The translations under genes were made by a program, and so were the position numbers. Positions 1 through 13,645 of a stretch of 64,000 bases of DNA are shown here, in pieces (position 1 is the stretch's first letter; each line of letters opens with the position of its first letter). The stretch is from the NCBI RefSeq assembly GCF_014805625.2, contig NW_023998440.1, positions 1,710,621-1,774,620 on the forward strand, given 5' to 3'. The notes under the pieces were generated by a model that worked only from the letters and a program-made list of their open reading frames with translations, was not told the DNA's origin and made no database searches. The DNA comes from Glossina fuscipes (lineage: Eukaryota; Arthropoda; Insecta; Diptera; Glossinidae).

Positions 1-74
1 CACTATCGGAAAAGTAGTTTTGAAGGATTGTTCTAATATGACTGCAACTTTGAAACTTGAAAGGAATGAAACTT

Positions 75-275
75 TTTTAATATAATCAATCAGTCAGGGG
101 ATGTCATCTACACGTGTGGCACAGCACATGGTCACAAATAAGTGAGGTAAAAGAAAGAGCCAAGAAGTGGCTTAAATCTAGTCTTACAGCTTTACCGACT
201 AAACGCTCATTGCAGCAACGAGCAAGTTAGATCTACCTGCACCTAGCTTTCAACCCACGAACATCGAGCTCATAA
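75..275 (-). repeat. Dispersed short repeat (SINE-like), copy 1
   Basis: Read on the minus strand, this copy begins near TTCGTGGGTTGAAA (plus positions 248-261), runs through a GGTAGA block and a block resembling the D-arm of a tRNA (TTTAGTCGGTAAAGC, near 187-201), and ends at GACTGATTGATTATA (81-95) followed by an A-rich stretch. The same landmarks, in the same order and at similar spacing, occur at 51690-51915 and, more diverged, at 7735-7940. The short length, the A-box-like block and the simple (TGAT)n tail are SINE-like. The family name is unknown to me, and target-site duplications could not be established. It carries no open frame of note. Confidence 0.72.
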
Positions 276-3200
276 TCGCGATTCTCATGTAAGCAGCTAC
301 TACGCGGCCTTTTATAAAATATGTATCATATCTTCTGGTCTCATTGGAAACAGTATGAAAGTCACGTGTGAAACTTTGCTCACTCACAGGAGCACCACCA
401 CCATTTTAATCTCAGAATTTCAGTATTTCTGTCATGGAGACAGATTTAAAAGAATTAGAAATAAGACCCAAGACAACGCATTTTACCTACCTGCTCCCCT
501 CGACTTGACGAATAAAATTACCTATAGCTAACAAAATGCGACAAAACCTTCCAATCAATCTAGTATATATATAGTAGTCATATAAGGGCGAAGATGAATC
601 CATCTTCAATTAAAAATTAATTTTCTGTTTTAAATTTTGGTACGGGCAAAATGCATATAAGCAATACTTAAAAGGTAAAGAATTAAACATTGACCACGTT
701 ATCTAATGTTCCTGCTGTCTGGTTACACTACAAAACACACTGCCTTAGTGATCACTACGCAAATAATTTTTCATGTTGTGACTATGCAATGACAAAAAAA
801 AAAAAAAAAAATGCCATTAAACCAATTTGGCAGCAATCGTATTCAAAACTCAGCGGTATTAGTGAGTAAAGTGGAAGAGAATTTTAATTTGTTTTTTATT
901 TTAGTTTGTATAGAGAATGGAAAACGATATGTCAAAAACACATTGAACTTGTAGTTAGCCATTGTAATGGCCACCAAAGAGTCTGGGTTTCCAAAAAAAA
1001 AAAAAAAAAAAAAAAAACAACACAAAAAAAAAAGAAAAGCAAGCCAGCCAACCGCAAAATTACCGATGAGTTTGTTCACATAACAACAACAGCAATGACA
1101 ACAAGTGCAGGAATTTTTAGGGTCATAGTTAACGTGGAAAACTTCCGTTTATTGCAGCTACACAAACATGCATAGTTTTTATCATTTGCTTTATAGACAC
1201 TTGAGCAAATTTACGAATAGTAGTATGAACGCTTATCGCGCCAAACTGTAAAATTGTCCAGTGGCGCCATTTGTACGCTCCCATATTCCATTATGTGGCC
1301 CACAATATGGACGACGTTGGCGGCAAACGTAAAAATATGCAGGCAAGTCTCACACATTTGTGACATAAGCTATGAAAAATTATGTTCAATTCTTTCGGTA
1401 AGAGCTGAGCTGAGCGAGCGACAGAGCAGAGTTGACTTTTTTTTTGCCTTTCTTTCTCTTCGTCCTTCATAATCTCGCACACAGATGATGGCGGCGATGG
1501 TAATTTGGCGCAGCGATACTTATGAATTCGATATTTTTTTAAACTTTTCAATTTCCGTTTTCAAGATATTGGCATAAAATATATATTGAACGTAGATTTT
1601 CGTTGAACATTTTTAGTATAATGTTGAAATTAAGTGGGAGGTTCGCTTACGACCACTGCGCAGTCATAATAACAATAAAGGCGGCTGCCCGTTCCTAAAG
1701 AGTTTTGAAAAAGCATTTTTTCTGGCACAGCTACACAAATGTTGCCAAAGTATTTTTTAACTAGTTGTTCATAGTTGCACTCTTCCTTGTTGTTGTTGTT
1801 GTCCATTTCATTTACGAATATATTGCTGACTTGGCGTTGGCTTGAAACTTTGTCGTACAAATTTTATTATTTGCAGAAACTTTCTGTCTTTTATGTTTAG
1901 GTAAATTTGGTCTTTATTTATTTTCTTCCTTTGATATTTCAACTATTTACCAGACGTATTTCTCTCTTTCAAATAACTCCCTTCCGAGAGAAAGAAAAAT
2001 TTCTTTTGATGCGTATCAAATTTTTTAATAGCGTTTAATTTTCCAAAGACACTTATCTGCCAAAAACTAAACGAAAATGGAAAAGAACGCAATCTTGTGG
2101 TCCTTTTTACGAGAAAAGTTTCTATTAAAAATTTTTAGTGGTTATTATGGTCAATGATGGCAGTGATTCACTGGCATTCTAATGCCTCTCGTTTTCATTA
2201 ACATACCCTGAGTAAATTCTTAGAAAAAACTTTTATCAAGTGGTTGTTTTTTCTTTTATTTTTATCGTAAGTTTATTTCTGTTCCTCTTATTGTTATTCA
2301 AGTAATGTTCTTTCTTCTAAGGGGGATTTTCATAATTATACAAAGGGACAATTTGAGCTTAAAGTTTGTCAATGTATAAAACTGGTAGGAGTTAATTAGC
2401 ACTTGTCTTGTTCGGTTTGTAATTTAGTCTGTACTCGATGGCTTATTTATTGTTTATTTCGCTTTCAGAATTTCTCGTTTTTCTGGAAAAATATATACAT
2501 GATACAAGATGTAGTTAATTTGTGGCTTTAATGGGCAAGATTTTAATCAAAATTTATGGGTTTTATCGAAACATCTTTAGCAAAAAGAAAAAAGAAGAAG
2601 GCATTTTAATACCCAAATATTTGTCATTTAAGCAATAATGTATAAATTATTAAATGGACGCAACTAAATGTATGTTATAATAAATTAAAAGCTATCAGCC
2701 CAAAACTTTGCTACAGAAAAAGATGACAAACTTAAAGAAATCAATGATAATTGCCATTACTTTTACATTCGTATTTTTACGGGGCATATTTTGTCAAAAG
2801 ATTTTATCATTAATCTTACCACTAAATATTTTTCTTTGACTTAACCTTTAGTTGAAACAATAACGAGTTTTTAGTTAGTCATCGAAATGGTTTTGTGGTC
2901 ATTTTCGATCGTTTCAAGAAAAGGAAAAATGTAGTTGAAACGTATGGTAAAGATTTAAAATTAAATTGCAGCGCTTTTCATGGTCAAACCTTGCGGCCCG
3001 TAAGGACAACACAACTGTTTCTAATTATTTGTCACACTTAACGCTGCAAAACTCTGGCAAACAAAATTTAGAAATATTTTAAACAACATGCGAACCATCC
3101 TGAATATTAAAAGCAGAGAGACGCCACTAGTCCCCACTTATATTTTTTTTGTACACTTCCTTTGATTTCCCATCTTTGTTTTATAACAAAATTTTTATTG

Positions 3201-6200
3201 GAGCGTTTTAATGTAACTCTTTCCCTTTGGAGTGCAACAATGGACGCAAAGGAACGAAAAGAAATCTATAAAAAAGTAACGCTTCGTTTTCTCACATGAC
3301 TAGCAAGCGATCAAAAAGCCAGAATATAAATTCAAGAAAGTTTTAAGGGTTCCTTGGACGCATATATGCTACATTAAATTAAAAATTTGTAATAAATGCT
3401 TTTCCAAACTTTGAAACCTTCCAGACGGACCTTCATATGTACTGCAGGTTTTATTGATTTTAACAGTTTATAAGTCCTTCTTATAGGAACTTGCCTTTTC
3501 TTTTCAATGTTAAACTAAGTTTGCGTTACGACGTTCAAAGGTTTAGGTTTAGGTCTATGAAACCACGACATACCGACTACAGACGACGCAATTATAACAG
3601 GAAGTATACATTATATGTGCAAAAGTAAGGTTATCGCGAATTTACTTTATGAAAAAAGTCGACTCCGTGAATTAAGACTCGTTCAGAAAGTCCATGTTGT
3701 CCCAGTCCGGAAAGTTTTCTCTTCAACGCTGCCATCGGCAAACACCATCCATGCTGCTCTTCATTAACATTGGCTTCAATAGTCGGATTATTGCTTGCTC
3801 GAAAAGTAATTCGATTCGAATCGATTGTTATGATCAAAACTGGGCTATTTTGTAAAAAACCTTAAAGGACCGATTGCTCTTTCTCTATGAAAAGGATGAA
3901 TAGCAAATAATGTATATTTTGTTTCTTACAACAAAGCCTAAAATGCCAAAAGGAAGACGACTTAAGCGAGGCTATATATTTAATACATAAATATATAATA
4001 TAAAATTATCTTTATTAAATGCAGTTGTCGGTTTACCTTCTGCTCTTTTCGAGGGGATACTAGAAGTTCCTTGACGGCAGGTTAGGTTCTCTTTATGAAA
4101 GGCATTACTACGCAACCCATAATTTTGTTTTTAAAATGAACATAAGAAGTTTTCTTGGAAGTCATTCTTTCTTGATTTGGTTTATATTTAAAGGCCACTC
4201 GAGACAAATCTTTTGTTCTCGTCTGAATAGGCTTTTCTTGCCCTGTGCGCCGGTGAATTTTCTTTTCAAAACGAAATTTTAACCTTCATCGCCTAGAAAC
4301 CTTAAATGTTTGGAAACGGAGGCAAAACAGAAAATCAAACTGCAGTGCATTCAAAATCATTGCCGCAATATACTCTCGAGCTTTGCAAATTTTTTTAAGA
4401 AATAATGGAAATAAAAAATGTGAAACGAACATCATAAATTTCCCTGAGAGAAAACTCTGTATGCTTCCATCATCCAGTGAGCCTTAAACTTTCTATACTC
4501 CCGCAGTCTAATCAAAGAAAACATTTTCTTGGTGATGTTTTATCATTTTAAAATTAGTTGACTTTGGTCCCTGACTTAATGAAACGGTGTTCACTATATT
4601 TTACCTGTTAGTGCCTAACAGTATGCTTCATATAGCCATTTACCCAATGCCATTTAAGTGATGCTTCATACAAAATCGATGCTTCTGCGAAAACGTCTAT
4701 GTACAGTATGGTTAAAAATTAGAAAATGTTTAAAGTTTCATTTCTTTTCCATTCTTTTGTTTGCCAATTTTTCACAATTCAATGACTCTGACAACTGCTT
4801 CTAGTAGAATATATTGATTTTCTTTTTTTCCCGCACTTTACTTCAAGTAAACTAACTCAAACAATTACGTTATTAACATTTGGAAAACTTTTTCATTAAC
4901 AATGACCCCTGAAAGTAGAAAAGGAATTAAAGGGAAGCAAACCTATATTATCTGAAAGAAAATCGATAGCAATTAATACTGACGAAAATTCCTGATGTTT
5001 TCGGAAAAAGTTTATCCGCAAACCTTTGAACTTTTTGTTCATTGTTACCGCAACGAAATCTCAAAACCACTAAGTAAATACTTTGAAGTTATATAGTGGT
5101 GTGGAAATGAAAAACGAAAAAAGAAAAAACCAAGTAAGGCGTGGAGAATTATCAAATGTGTAAAACTTCACTTTGAAATTTCGAAAATTGAGTTAAGCAA
5201 CAGACAAACCAAAAAAAGGAATGGTATAAATAAATCCATTTTAATTGCCGTTCATAGAACAACCCAAGGAAGTAAAGAGGAAAAAGCAAAGGATTTTCGG
5301 ACATTAGCTATAAGCTTCTGTCAGAACAAGACTAAGAGTGTTTGTTTGCATGCTTGTAGACAATATGAATGCGTGCTTGGCTGCTGTCTGTTGTACAGCA
5401 AGCAAAAGATTTTGTATGTTTTTTGAATTTAAACGATTATTCGGGCGGTCTATGCGCGTGTGTGTGCGTGTGTGTTATATATATGTATATATATATGTAT
5501 ACAAACCAAATCCCTGGGGTTAACAAATTGCAAAACTGTAACTGTTGTATAAATGAAATTTTGCCACTTTCCAACTACAATAGCAACAATAAGAACAATA
5601 TAGCGAATGACGCTTTGCAAACACTTCAGCGATTTATGTAAACCGAATTTGTGGCTCCAGACATGTCCCTACATATATATGCATTTAAATACTACACATA
5701 TGGAAAACATGAACGAAAATCATTTCTCGGCTATCCGTAACGTTTATCTTCGAGTAAATGCCAACAAGGACAACATCGATGAATTTGATTCTCTATACAT
5801 GCTCTATATGTAAATAGATTGTGTATGGCATGTATATGAATGAACGCACGTCTGTCTACTTCGCTGTCTATCTTTCCGTTGTCTATAGCATTTATTCTCC
5901 TCACATATGAATCATCATCATTATCATCACATTGCTTGATATTTTCTCTCTCGCAAAACAATGAATCAATGTCAAAATTTTTAGTGCAACAACTCCATAC
6001 CGCATCCCGTCCGATTCTAAAAATCGACTCATCTCGAAATCAATAATCTCCCTACCCACTAATATCTATCTAATACATATACACACATATATATATGTAA
6101 TGCACGCATATTTGTTCACAGATCTCTTTAAATGTTACTATCACACTGCACTGCATATTGCACACTGCTTTCTTTAATGTTTGCACATGCGAGGCTTAAA

Positions 6201-6470
6201 TATACGCACCCACATACAAGCATATGTATTTTATATGTATTGAATTATCTATATATGAATATTCGATGTGTAAATGCGTTTGTTTTCAAACATATTTGTT
6301 TACTTGTTGGTTGGTTGCTTGTGTGCGTTACGTAAATAGCATTAATTACATGATGGATATAAACACAACATCGATAAACTTAAGCATAGTTGCATGCATG
6401 CATTTACTTGTAATATACCTTTACGTTTAAGTTTGTTTACCTTCTATACGTATTTGTTTTATAGTTTTAG
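276..6470. other. AT-rich non-coding stretch with no recognised gene
   Basis: I see no conserved protein motif here in any frame. Open frames are at or below the length expected by chance in AT-rich DNA. Contents: poly-A runs at 794-811, 993-1017 and 1024-1033, a short (TTG)n run near 1786-1802, and a mixed GT/TA microsatellite near 5454-5507. Nothing supports exons or RNA genes. Confidence 0.6.
993..1017 (+). repeat. Poly-A tract of about 25 bases
   Basis: An uninterrupted run of A, closely followed by another A-rich run at 1024-1033. Long A runs often mark the 3' ends of retroposed sequences, but no element body could be recognised to its left, so I call it only a homopolymer. Confidence 0.9.
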
Positions 6471-6491
6471 TTGTTGTTGTTGTTGTTGTTG
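6471..6491 (+). repeat. (TTG)n microsatellite
   Basis: Seven tandem TTG units, equivalent to CAA repeats on the other strand, followed by an imperfect GCTGTTATTG. It is not inside a recognisable coding frame. Confidence 0.9.
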
Positions 6492-7734
6492 CTGTTATTG
6501 AGATGTATACGCGCACGTGCGTGTGTATTTTTCTGATCTGAAATCTAAATTATGCAAAAGCTCTTCAAAATAAGCAGTAAGTTCAATTTACCTTAAGTGG
6601 TTTAAGTGCTCACGATTGAAAGAGTCAATAGAATAAAATTGAAAACTAAATTCGTTAATTTTCTTTTCATTAAAGTAAAATAAAATAACAAACAAAAACA
6701 CTTTTATTACCCCTAAAAGTAGGCCATAAAATTTGAAAAGTTTCTTGCCCATAAAATAGGCAATAGTAGTAAATAGAATTTTTGCGGAAAAACTCGCATA
6801 CACTCTTACCACCATCTCATACAGGTTGAGACCAAAATATGTTCACCAATAAAAGCTTCGATCATAGATTGTATAGTAGGGAAAATTAGAAATAATTTAA
6901 CAAATGGAAGGGGTAATATGAACGTAGGAATGCTAGTTTTTTGCAATCAATTTTCAACTATTCAAAGACTAGTTATGGTAGAGTTCTGTTAGTTGGATGT
7001 TTTTATGCTTTGGATGCCTTGTATTCCAAATCATTGATATACCGAATTGGTGTAACCATGCCCGCTCGATTGTCCGTTCGGTTTTTGTAATTCCTGGGTT
7101 CGCAAATCTTGTAACGGAAGTACAAAATTTCCAAATTTATTGAGAGCAGGAATATTCAAGATTCGTACAGAGAGGAATATGCTTTTTCTATTCATTTCAA
7201 TTCGCAACAAAATGTTGACTCTATAATTAATTAGGGTTTTAATGCAAAATTCGCTTCTTGTCTGAAGTGTAGACCTAGAGACTGTCAAGCTATCAAGTGT
7301 CTTGACAAAATGATATTAAAGAAAATTCCTTTCTTATGTTAGAGTTCCTTACGCTTTAAAAATATCGATACAGCAAGACATAACGAAAGGCTGGCATTCC
7401 TAGAGAGGCCAAGAAAAGAAGAAGGTCGTTCGATTTTTGCAACTGAAAGGCGGCAGATCTTGTTTTTGGAAAAGTACCAGATTTTCTTTGTGTTAAAAAA
7501 AAGTTTAACTGAAGAGATTCACAATTGACAAGAAGAAAAACGTAGAAAATGCGAATAAGAAGAACAAATGCCATTGAACAATGAAAAGCCGTAATACTAC
7601 ATACAGATAATATCGTACGAAATCGTATCTATGTTAAATAAAAGTATTCACCAGGTTTATCGGCGACTAACCGCATATAGAACAAGTATTAATGATGTTT
7701 TTCCTTTCTTCCTTTCTAATATAATGTTTCATTC

Positions 7735-7940
7735 AGGGGAAGTTCCGTATTCGTGTGCCACGGTGACTGCCAGATGGAAGATTGAAAGAAAGGGGAATAG
7801 GAAGGCGACGGGCGTAGCCTAGCAAGTTTGTGCCCAGTCGATAAGTGTTACGCCTTTATCGACTAAGCGCTCACTTTAACTAGGACCAAAGGAAACCCTA
7901 CCGCACTGCGATTTTCAATGCAACGAGCCCAGGCAGCAAT
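7735..7940 (-). repeat. Dispersed short repeat (SINE-like), copy 2
   Basis: Minus-strand reading aligns with the copy at 51690-51915. Shared blocks in order are a TCG-TTGAAA block near 7911-7930, CGGTAG followed by a CTTT and a GGTCC block, then AGTGAGCGCTTAGTCG (plus 7859-7874). The 3' side carries a CACCGTGGCACACG block near 7753-7766, matching the TGTGCCACACGTG block of copy 1. It is more diverged than copies 1 and 3, and its terminal (TGAT)n tail is not clear. This is the copy that links the three into one family. Confidence 0.62.
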
Positions 7941-10900
7941 GCTACGTCCCTAGCGTGCAACATTTGTACCACTCCACTTAAAATTGTAAAGCATGTATTT
8001 ACATATTCGCACACATATCTTTGCGTTTAAATTAAATACCAAAAGTATTTGTAAGAGGCTTAAAGACTTTGAAGCTTTCTTCCTCCTTTAACTTATACTT
8101 TAAGCTGAATGTTAAAAAAATTAGTAACAATAGTTTGTGATTGAAGTATGGTGACAATCCTACACATTTTTGTATCATAAGAATCAATTCGTTTAAGGTA
8201 ATTCCTAATCTCTTCAACGATGGGCCTTTTTGTGTATTTCAGTGCCTGTAATTAGCTTTAACGAAACCTAGTAACAGTAGTGGTGACAGTAATAGTAAGT
8301 ATTATCTAAGAAGTATACGAGAGGAAGGTTTATTAATTTTGAGAAACGAGCTGCAATGTCTTGGCGTCTACGGCGTTGAAACGCTCTTATTGAATAAATT
8401 CTTAGTTGATTTGCTTAGGAGTAAAGTTTTGACAACCTAGTAGTAAAAAAGTGTAAAGAGGGCTTGCAAGATTTTCCAGACGAAAAGCAATGATTTCATT
8501 TGATATTCCGAAAATTTCCGTCGCCTAAAATAGATCCCTGGTAGTTCTCGGAGTTTCTTACATTTCTTACACCGATAGTTTGCCGAAAAATTGGCGACTT
8601 TATTAAAACATTGCTCCAGTTAAACAGAAAAAAACTCAGTTAGTGTAATATTCATTGATTTGCCACTTCGGTATATCGCGCCGGCCTCTGACAAACTTTT
8701 TTTAATTTATCTTTATTCAAAATTGCATTTAATTAGAAACTTATCTTAGCCGCGAAAAGTGTGTGCTTGCCTGTATCTAGAGTTTAAGCAATCAATTATC
8801 TTTTGAAATATATAAAGCAAAATGATTTATATATAACACCAATATTTGCATTCTTTTCTTTTTAATTCATATTTACATAAAAATTTAGCAATAAATTACT
8901 AATTACTAATTACTCTTATATGCGAGTTCATAAATTATTTTTACTACATGCACGCTCTGCGATAAAAACCATCAAATATCATGTTGCCTGCTGCGTTATT
9001 TGTTAAGTGTCTTTCCAACTGTATATAACGGCAGCAACTTAATGGTTGCATAGACTAAATTAACTGAAATTTAAAACTGGTTTAAATAATTTTAATGAAC
9101 ATTTCAACAATTTTAAACTTGTAAAAGCATATACATATATATACGTGCTTTATTTATATAAGTAAGAGAGAGCATAAATTCAAGGAGCAGTAAGCACTTG
9201 GAGCAACTGGCAGTTTATTCGAAGTATCGTTTTAGAAAGAACTTGATAGAATTAAGAGCAATGTTGTCGAAAGGTTAGTATAGTAGTTTCGATCGAATAT
9301 AATATCATAAGCGATAAATTAAGGTTCTTTGATTTGCGCGAAATAACATGTCTGGGTTTGACACCGTTCATTGAAGACACTTACACATTGATTTCTTGTT
9401 TTTTATTCCAAGTCGCGTCGTTAATTATAATGAAAGGACATACAAATATCCTAAATTGCTTTACGACATATAATGTTGTTTTTCTTAAACGAGGGAAAGA
9501 AAACTTTCTCGTTGTCTATAAACAAAGCTTACTGTAATGCCTCCTACAGCTTATGCTTTCCATAAGAACCTCTAATACACTGTTTTCTTTGCCAACTTAA
9601 TTGCAAATTCGAAGAATTATTCACTTTGTTAGGCTTAGTAATAAATATCAGAAAATGCGGTTATTTTGTAACTGAAATATGCGCAAAAAGTTAGACAAGC
9701 AAACAATTATGCAATTATAATATATATCTATATGAACTTTTTTTTATTTCTTTTGGCATTGTGTGAACGTTCTGGCAACTAAACGGGAAAACAGTCATAA
9801 AGCAAGGGATAATAGTATATGTATACATAGCCGGAATTAATGAAAAATATTCTTAGAAAAAAAACAGTACAAACACTATAGTATAGCACCACAGCTAACC
9901 ATTAGATGCCCGACAACACTACATAGCTGTTCGTGTAACGTCTTTTCATAATTGTATGGGAATAACTTTTCATTATAAGGCGTTATACAGGAAGTGGTCG
10001 AGAAAGGTGCGGGATCCGAACCGTTTTCTCTCATGTAACCGAATCTTTCATAAAACAATCACTTACAACTTAAAGGAAGACTGGCGAAAACATTAAAAGA
10101 AAGCTGAAGGAAACAAATTTCGACACTTCACCATATTGAGATGATATTTTCTATTCTGGTACAGGTCCCACAGGATCACCCATACAATGTTTGTGGGATA
10201 TTTATCTGTTACAAGTAATGGCGGAAAGAAGGCATTAAAACAGAGGTTTTCTCTGTTTGTGTTACTTTACTAATAGTAATGGGCTGACAAGCTTTTTGCC
10301 AAATTTGAAGCCGAGCGACTTACCACAGATATTAGATAGATGAGCAGACGGACCCCAGACCTACTCAGGTTTCAATATTATTTAAGAAAATTTATAATTC
10401 ATAAGTTCTCTGAAGATCCTTCTTTTAAATGTTACTAACCTTTTTATTAAGGTACGCTTCGAAAACTCTGCAAAGTGTGTAATCTCTCAACGAATATAAG
10501 CAATGGAAACATTTTAGTTATACGAGTATTTGATTGTCTGTCAGCAGTACGTTTGTGGAAATCACCGTCGTTTCAATTTTTTTGTTTTTATTACCGCTTT
10601 CGCCAACTTAAGGAAGAAAAGTCGCCAAGCCGGTCTACTATCAAGTTTTGCTCTCCACAAGAAATTTCGGTTTCACCCATTAAGAAGTGCCTTCAAACTG
10701 CCTGAAAATGTCATACGTATCTGTACGCCTGTAAATAATATTGGCAATATTTTGGCAAATTTTTCAGTGTTTAATATATTCAAGGTCAAGATAGCTGGGA
10801 GACACCAGAATGGTAAACGTATGGTTAGATTTATAGATGGTGTGATTTAATTTTCTTAATTCAAAAGCAACATTCTGCGATCGCAAATCAATTGACACCA

Positions 10901-11875
10901 AAAGTTCTCACCCGGAGCACTCTGCGCATGGGATAGTATCCACTTTATATATATTTCAAAGAAATTTCTTTTACTGTACCAAACTTATCTACTAGTGCGA
11001 CGTTGTGAATTTTTTCGGCGTGCACTTATTGACCCTTAGATATGGTGTAAGGGGGGATACCTGAACTTTTTTTGAAATCGTTTTTTCGTTTCAAGATAAC
11101 GATACCACTAACTTGTTCATTTATTATCCCATTAATTGCAGTTTCAAAATGCGATTACATAGCGAGCAAAGAGCACTTCTTTTGCCGATTCTGAGCCCTA
11201 TTTTGTGGCTGATTTTCAAAACATAAATACAAATGGAATCACTATTTAAAAAATTTTTTATATGTGAAAAAAATTCCCCGATACACTTTAACTAGTTTTC
11301 GAACTATGTTTTCGGATAATTTTCCATTCATTTCTCTTAGGTGCAAACTGGTGACTTTCTGCCGTACGCTAAGAGAAGGATTGGCAAAAAAGGTATTGTT
11401 TCGTAGGAGAACATTCAAAGGGAATTTGTTATGCACTTTAAGTTTTTTGCTTTGATATGTAAAATCCCACTATTTTATATAGCTGATGTCGTTTTTTTGT
11501 TTGTATCCAATTTCTTTTTTAAGCGATAGATGTGTTCCTTCGAAATCCGTGCTTTTAAGTAAGTGATTTCGTCTAAAAACAATATATGCGACATATGGTA
11601 AATTTGGTGATATGTTTTACAACTTGAAATAACTGTGTAAGATGAAAATCATCTCTATACTTTGTCAAAAACCGTGCAAAATAAGTAATAATGAAATGCA
11701 TAATACATAGTTATGTAATAAAAACAGTAGATATGTCGGGTACGTTTGTTTGCCGCATTTGATTCAAGTGAAAAATTTCGTTCGTTGTTAAGAGTTAAGA
11801 GTTTGTAAGTGCAATAGAGCAAGTCACTAACACTTGTGATCGTAAAAATTAGAATTAAAAAATTTTTTTTCTTTT
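7941..11875. other. AT-rich non-coding stretch with no recognised gene
   Basis: No family motif was found on either strand. Overlapping short open frames near 10.5-10.85 kb look like chance frames: none has a recognisable domain and they overlap each other in different phases. Confidence 0.55.
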
Positions 11876-11880
11876 TTGAA

Positions 11881-11975
11881 TTCGTGCTAAAACAAAAAAT
11901 TCGTGTAAAAAAAATATATTGGTAAACCGTGTTATTCCAAAAATCGTGTAAAAAAGACCGTGCAAAAAAAAGAGT
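11881..11975. repeat. Decayed CpG minisatellite, locus 1
   Basis: CGTG followed by A/T-rich sequence recurs at 11883, 11902, 11928, 11945 and 11959, giving spacings of 14 to 26 bases. Examples are CCGTGTTATTCC and ATCGTGTAAAAAAG. The pattern resembles the CGCGTTAT units at 16.0-16.2 kb with CG-to-TG decay. Units are too diverged to give a precise period. Confidence 0.45.
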
Positions 11976-13239
11976 TTGGCATACATTTAACACCATGGCA
12001 TCATTCTTGATGAACATGAACATGTTCAGTTTATTCAAAGCAAAAAAGTTCAACTAATTAACAATTTCAAGCTTGTTTATATATCTCCGCCATCGCTTAT
12101 GTTATTCTGTAGTTAAAATGTGAAGAAATTAAATAAAAATAACTTTGTAATAAGCAATTAAAAATTTTTGTTTAATTTTTACAAAGGTTTTTCAAAATTA
12201 AAAATTTTGTGTAAAACGAAGGATTTTAATTTTATAACTCATTTACAGGTGGAAACAAATTCTGTGAATGTTAGTGAGTTTTACTTTTCTTTTGAATTTG
12301 TATGAATGCGGAAAAGCATTTAATTGAATAAGCGTTTCATATATGCATATGTACGTGTATGTAAACAAAAATGTTTATATGCATAAGCGTGCATGCCATC
12401 AGCAAAAATAAATGTATTTACGAAAAAAAAATGTATGCGTTTTTGGTTAAGTTGTTATAATGTTGTTACAACTACACATGCACAGACGTGTAGATGCAGC
12501 TAGCTATAATATACATTTATGTACATGGATAAATTTTACTTTCTCATATAAACATGCGCACACATTCACACATATATCCAAGCACATGCAGATGCACACA
12601 ACATGGTTGTAAATTGTTCGCACTTATGTTTTGTAAAATGTTATAAATCACATTAAAAACATTGAAAGTCACCTGCAATGCTTTACAAAATAAGAGACAA
12701 ATAAACCAACACATATGAAAAAGCTGCATGTGCGTTCATTCTTCTCACTTTTCCTTTAACTCTTTTTCCCTTTTACTAGCTCTCTGCCAAAAACATAGTA
12801 TTACAGCAGTTTGCTGTGCATAAAAATATATATATATATATATATATATTAAAACAAAATTCATTTTTGACTGAAGTCGACTCTTCGATACACTTCCTCT
12901 CCTATAAATGTAATGCTCAATTTACCAGAGGCTGATACTTTTGTATCCATTTTGTATCCGATTTTATGCGTCCACACATACATGTGTTTTTGTTTATGAC
13001 TAAATCACATTAATCATGCGAGTAATTTTAGTACTTCTTCTTCTTCTTTTTCTACGAAGCTTCTTGTTTGTATACCGTTACTTGTGCAATATCGTGTCTA
13101 CAAGAAGTTTCAACGATGATTCTCATATGTTGTTCGATCCGTATATTCGATTTCTCTTTCTCCGATGCTCTGCTTGCTTTTATCCTAGTTTATGCTATAC
13201 AGGTACATCAACAAGTTCCCATCTTGGGGGGGTACACAG
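11976..13239. other. Non-coding stretch with AT microsatellite
   Basis: Contains an AT dinucleotide run at about 12826-12850. No gene or element motif was recognised in the rest. Confidence 0.6.
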
Positions 13240-13645
13240 CCAGTCGAAAGAGTCAAAAGATGGAATTAGGTAATAAAATGCAAACTGCTTCAAGGAAGAA
13301 AAGAACGGACAGAGAAACCACTTCGAATTGGAAGAGTAGAAGAATGGAAAAAAAGTGGATGGAGGAAGATGAAATTGATGAAATTGATGAAAGTACATAA
13401 AGGCAAATGGAAGAGGAGACGGACGAAAAGAAAGACGAGCAGACGAACGCAAGGATTGATAGATAACGAACAACCGACCGGTAAGAAGTATGAAAAGGCG
13501 AATATTTGGGCAGCAAACGCAATGGGCTGGTGAAGCCACAAAAGTTGAAAAAAAAGAGAAATGGAAAGACGAACAGGCAGGCCTGGGCAGACGATCGTAT
13601 GTGGAGACCAATAAAGAGATGAATAAACGAAAGAAAGGCGCGTAT
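13240..13645 (+). other. Purine-rich, strand-asymmetric block
   Basis: About 400 bases in which the plus strand is dominated by G and A (for example GAAAGAAAGACGAGCAGACG), including short imperfect repeats such as GAAATTGATGAAATTGATGA. The pyrimidine-rich minus strand is open in all three frames for over 120 codons. That is explained by the absence of stop codons in CT-rich sequence, so I do not call a protein. The plus-strand frames are lysine- and glutamate-rich low-complexity sequence. Confidence 0.7.
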
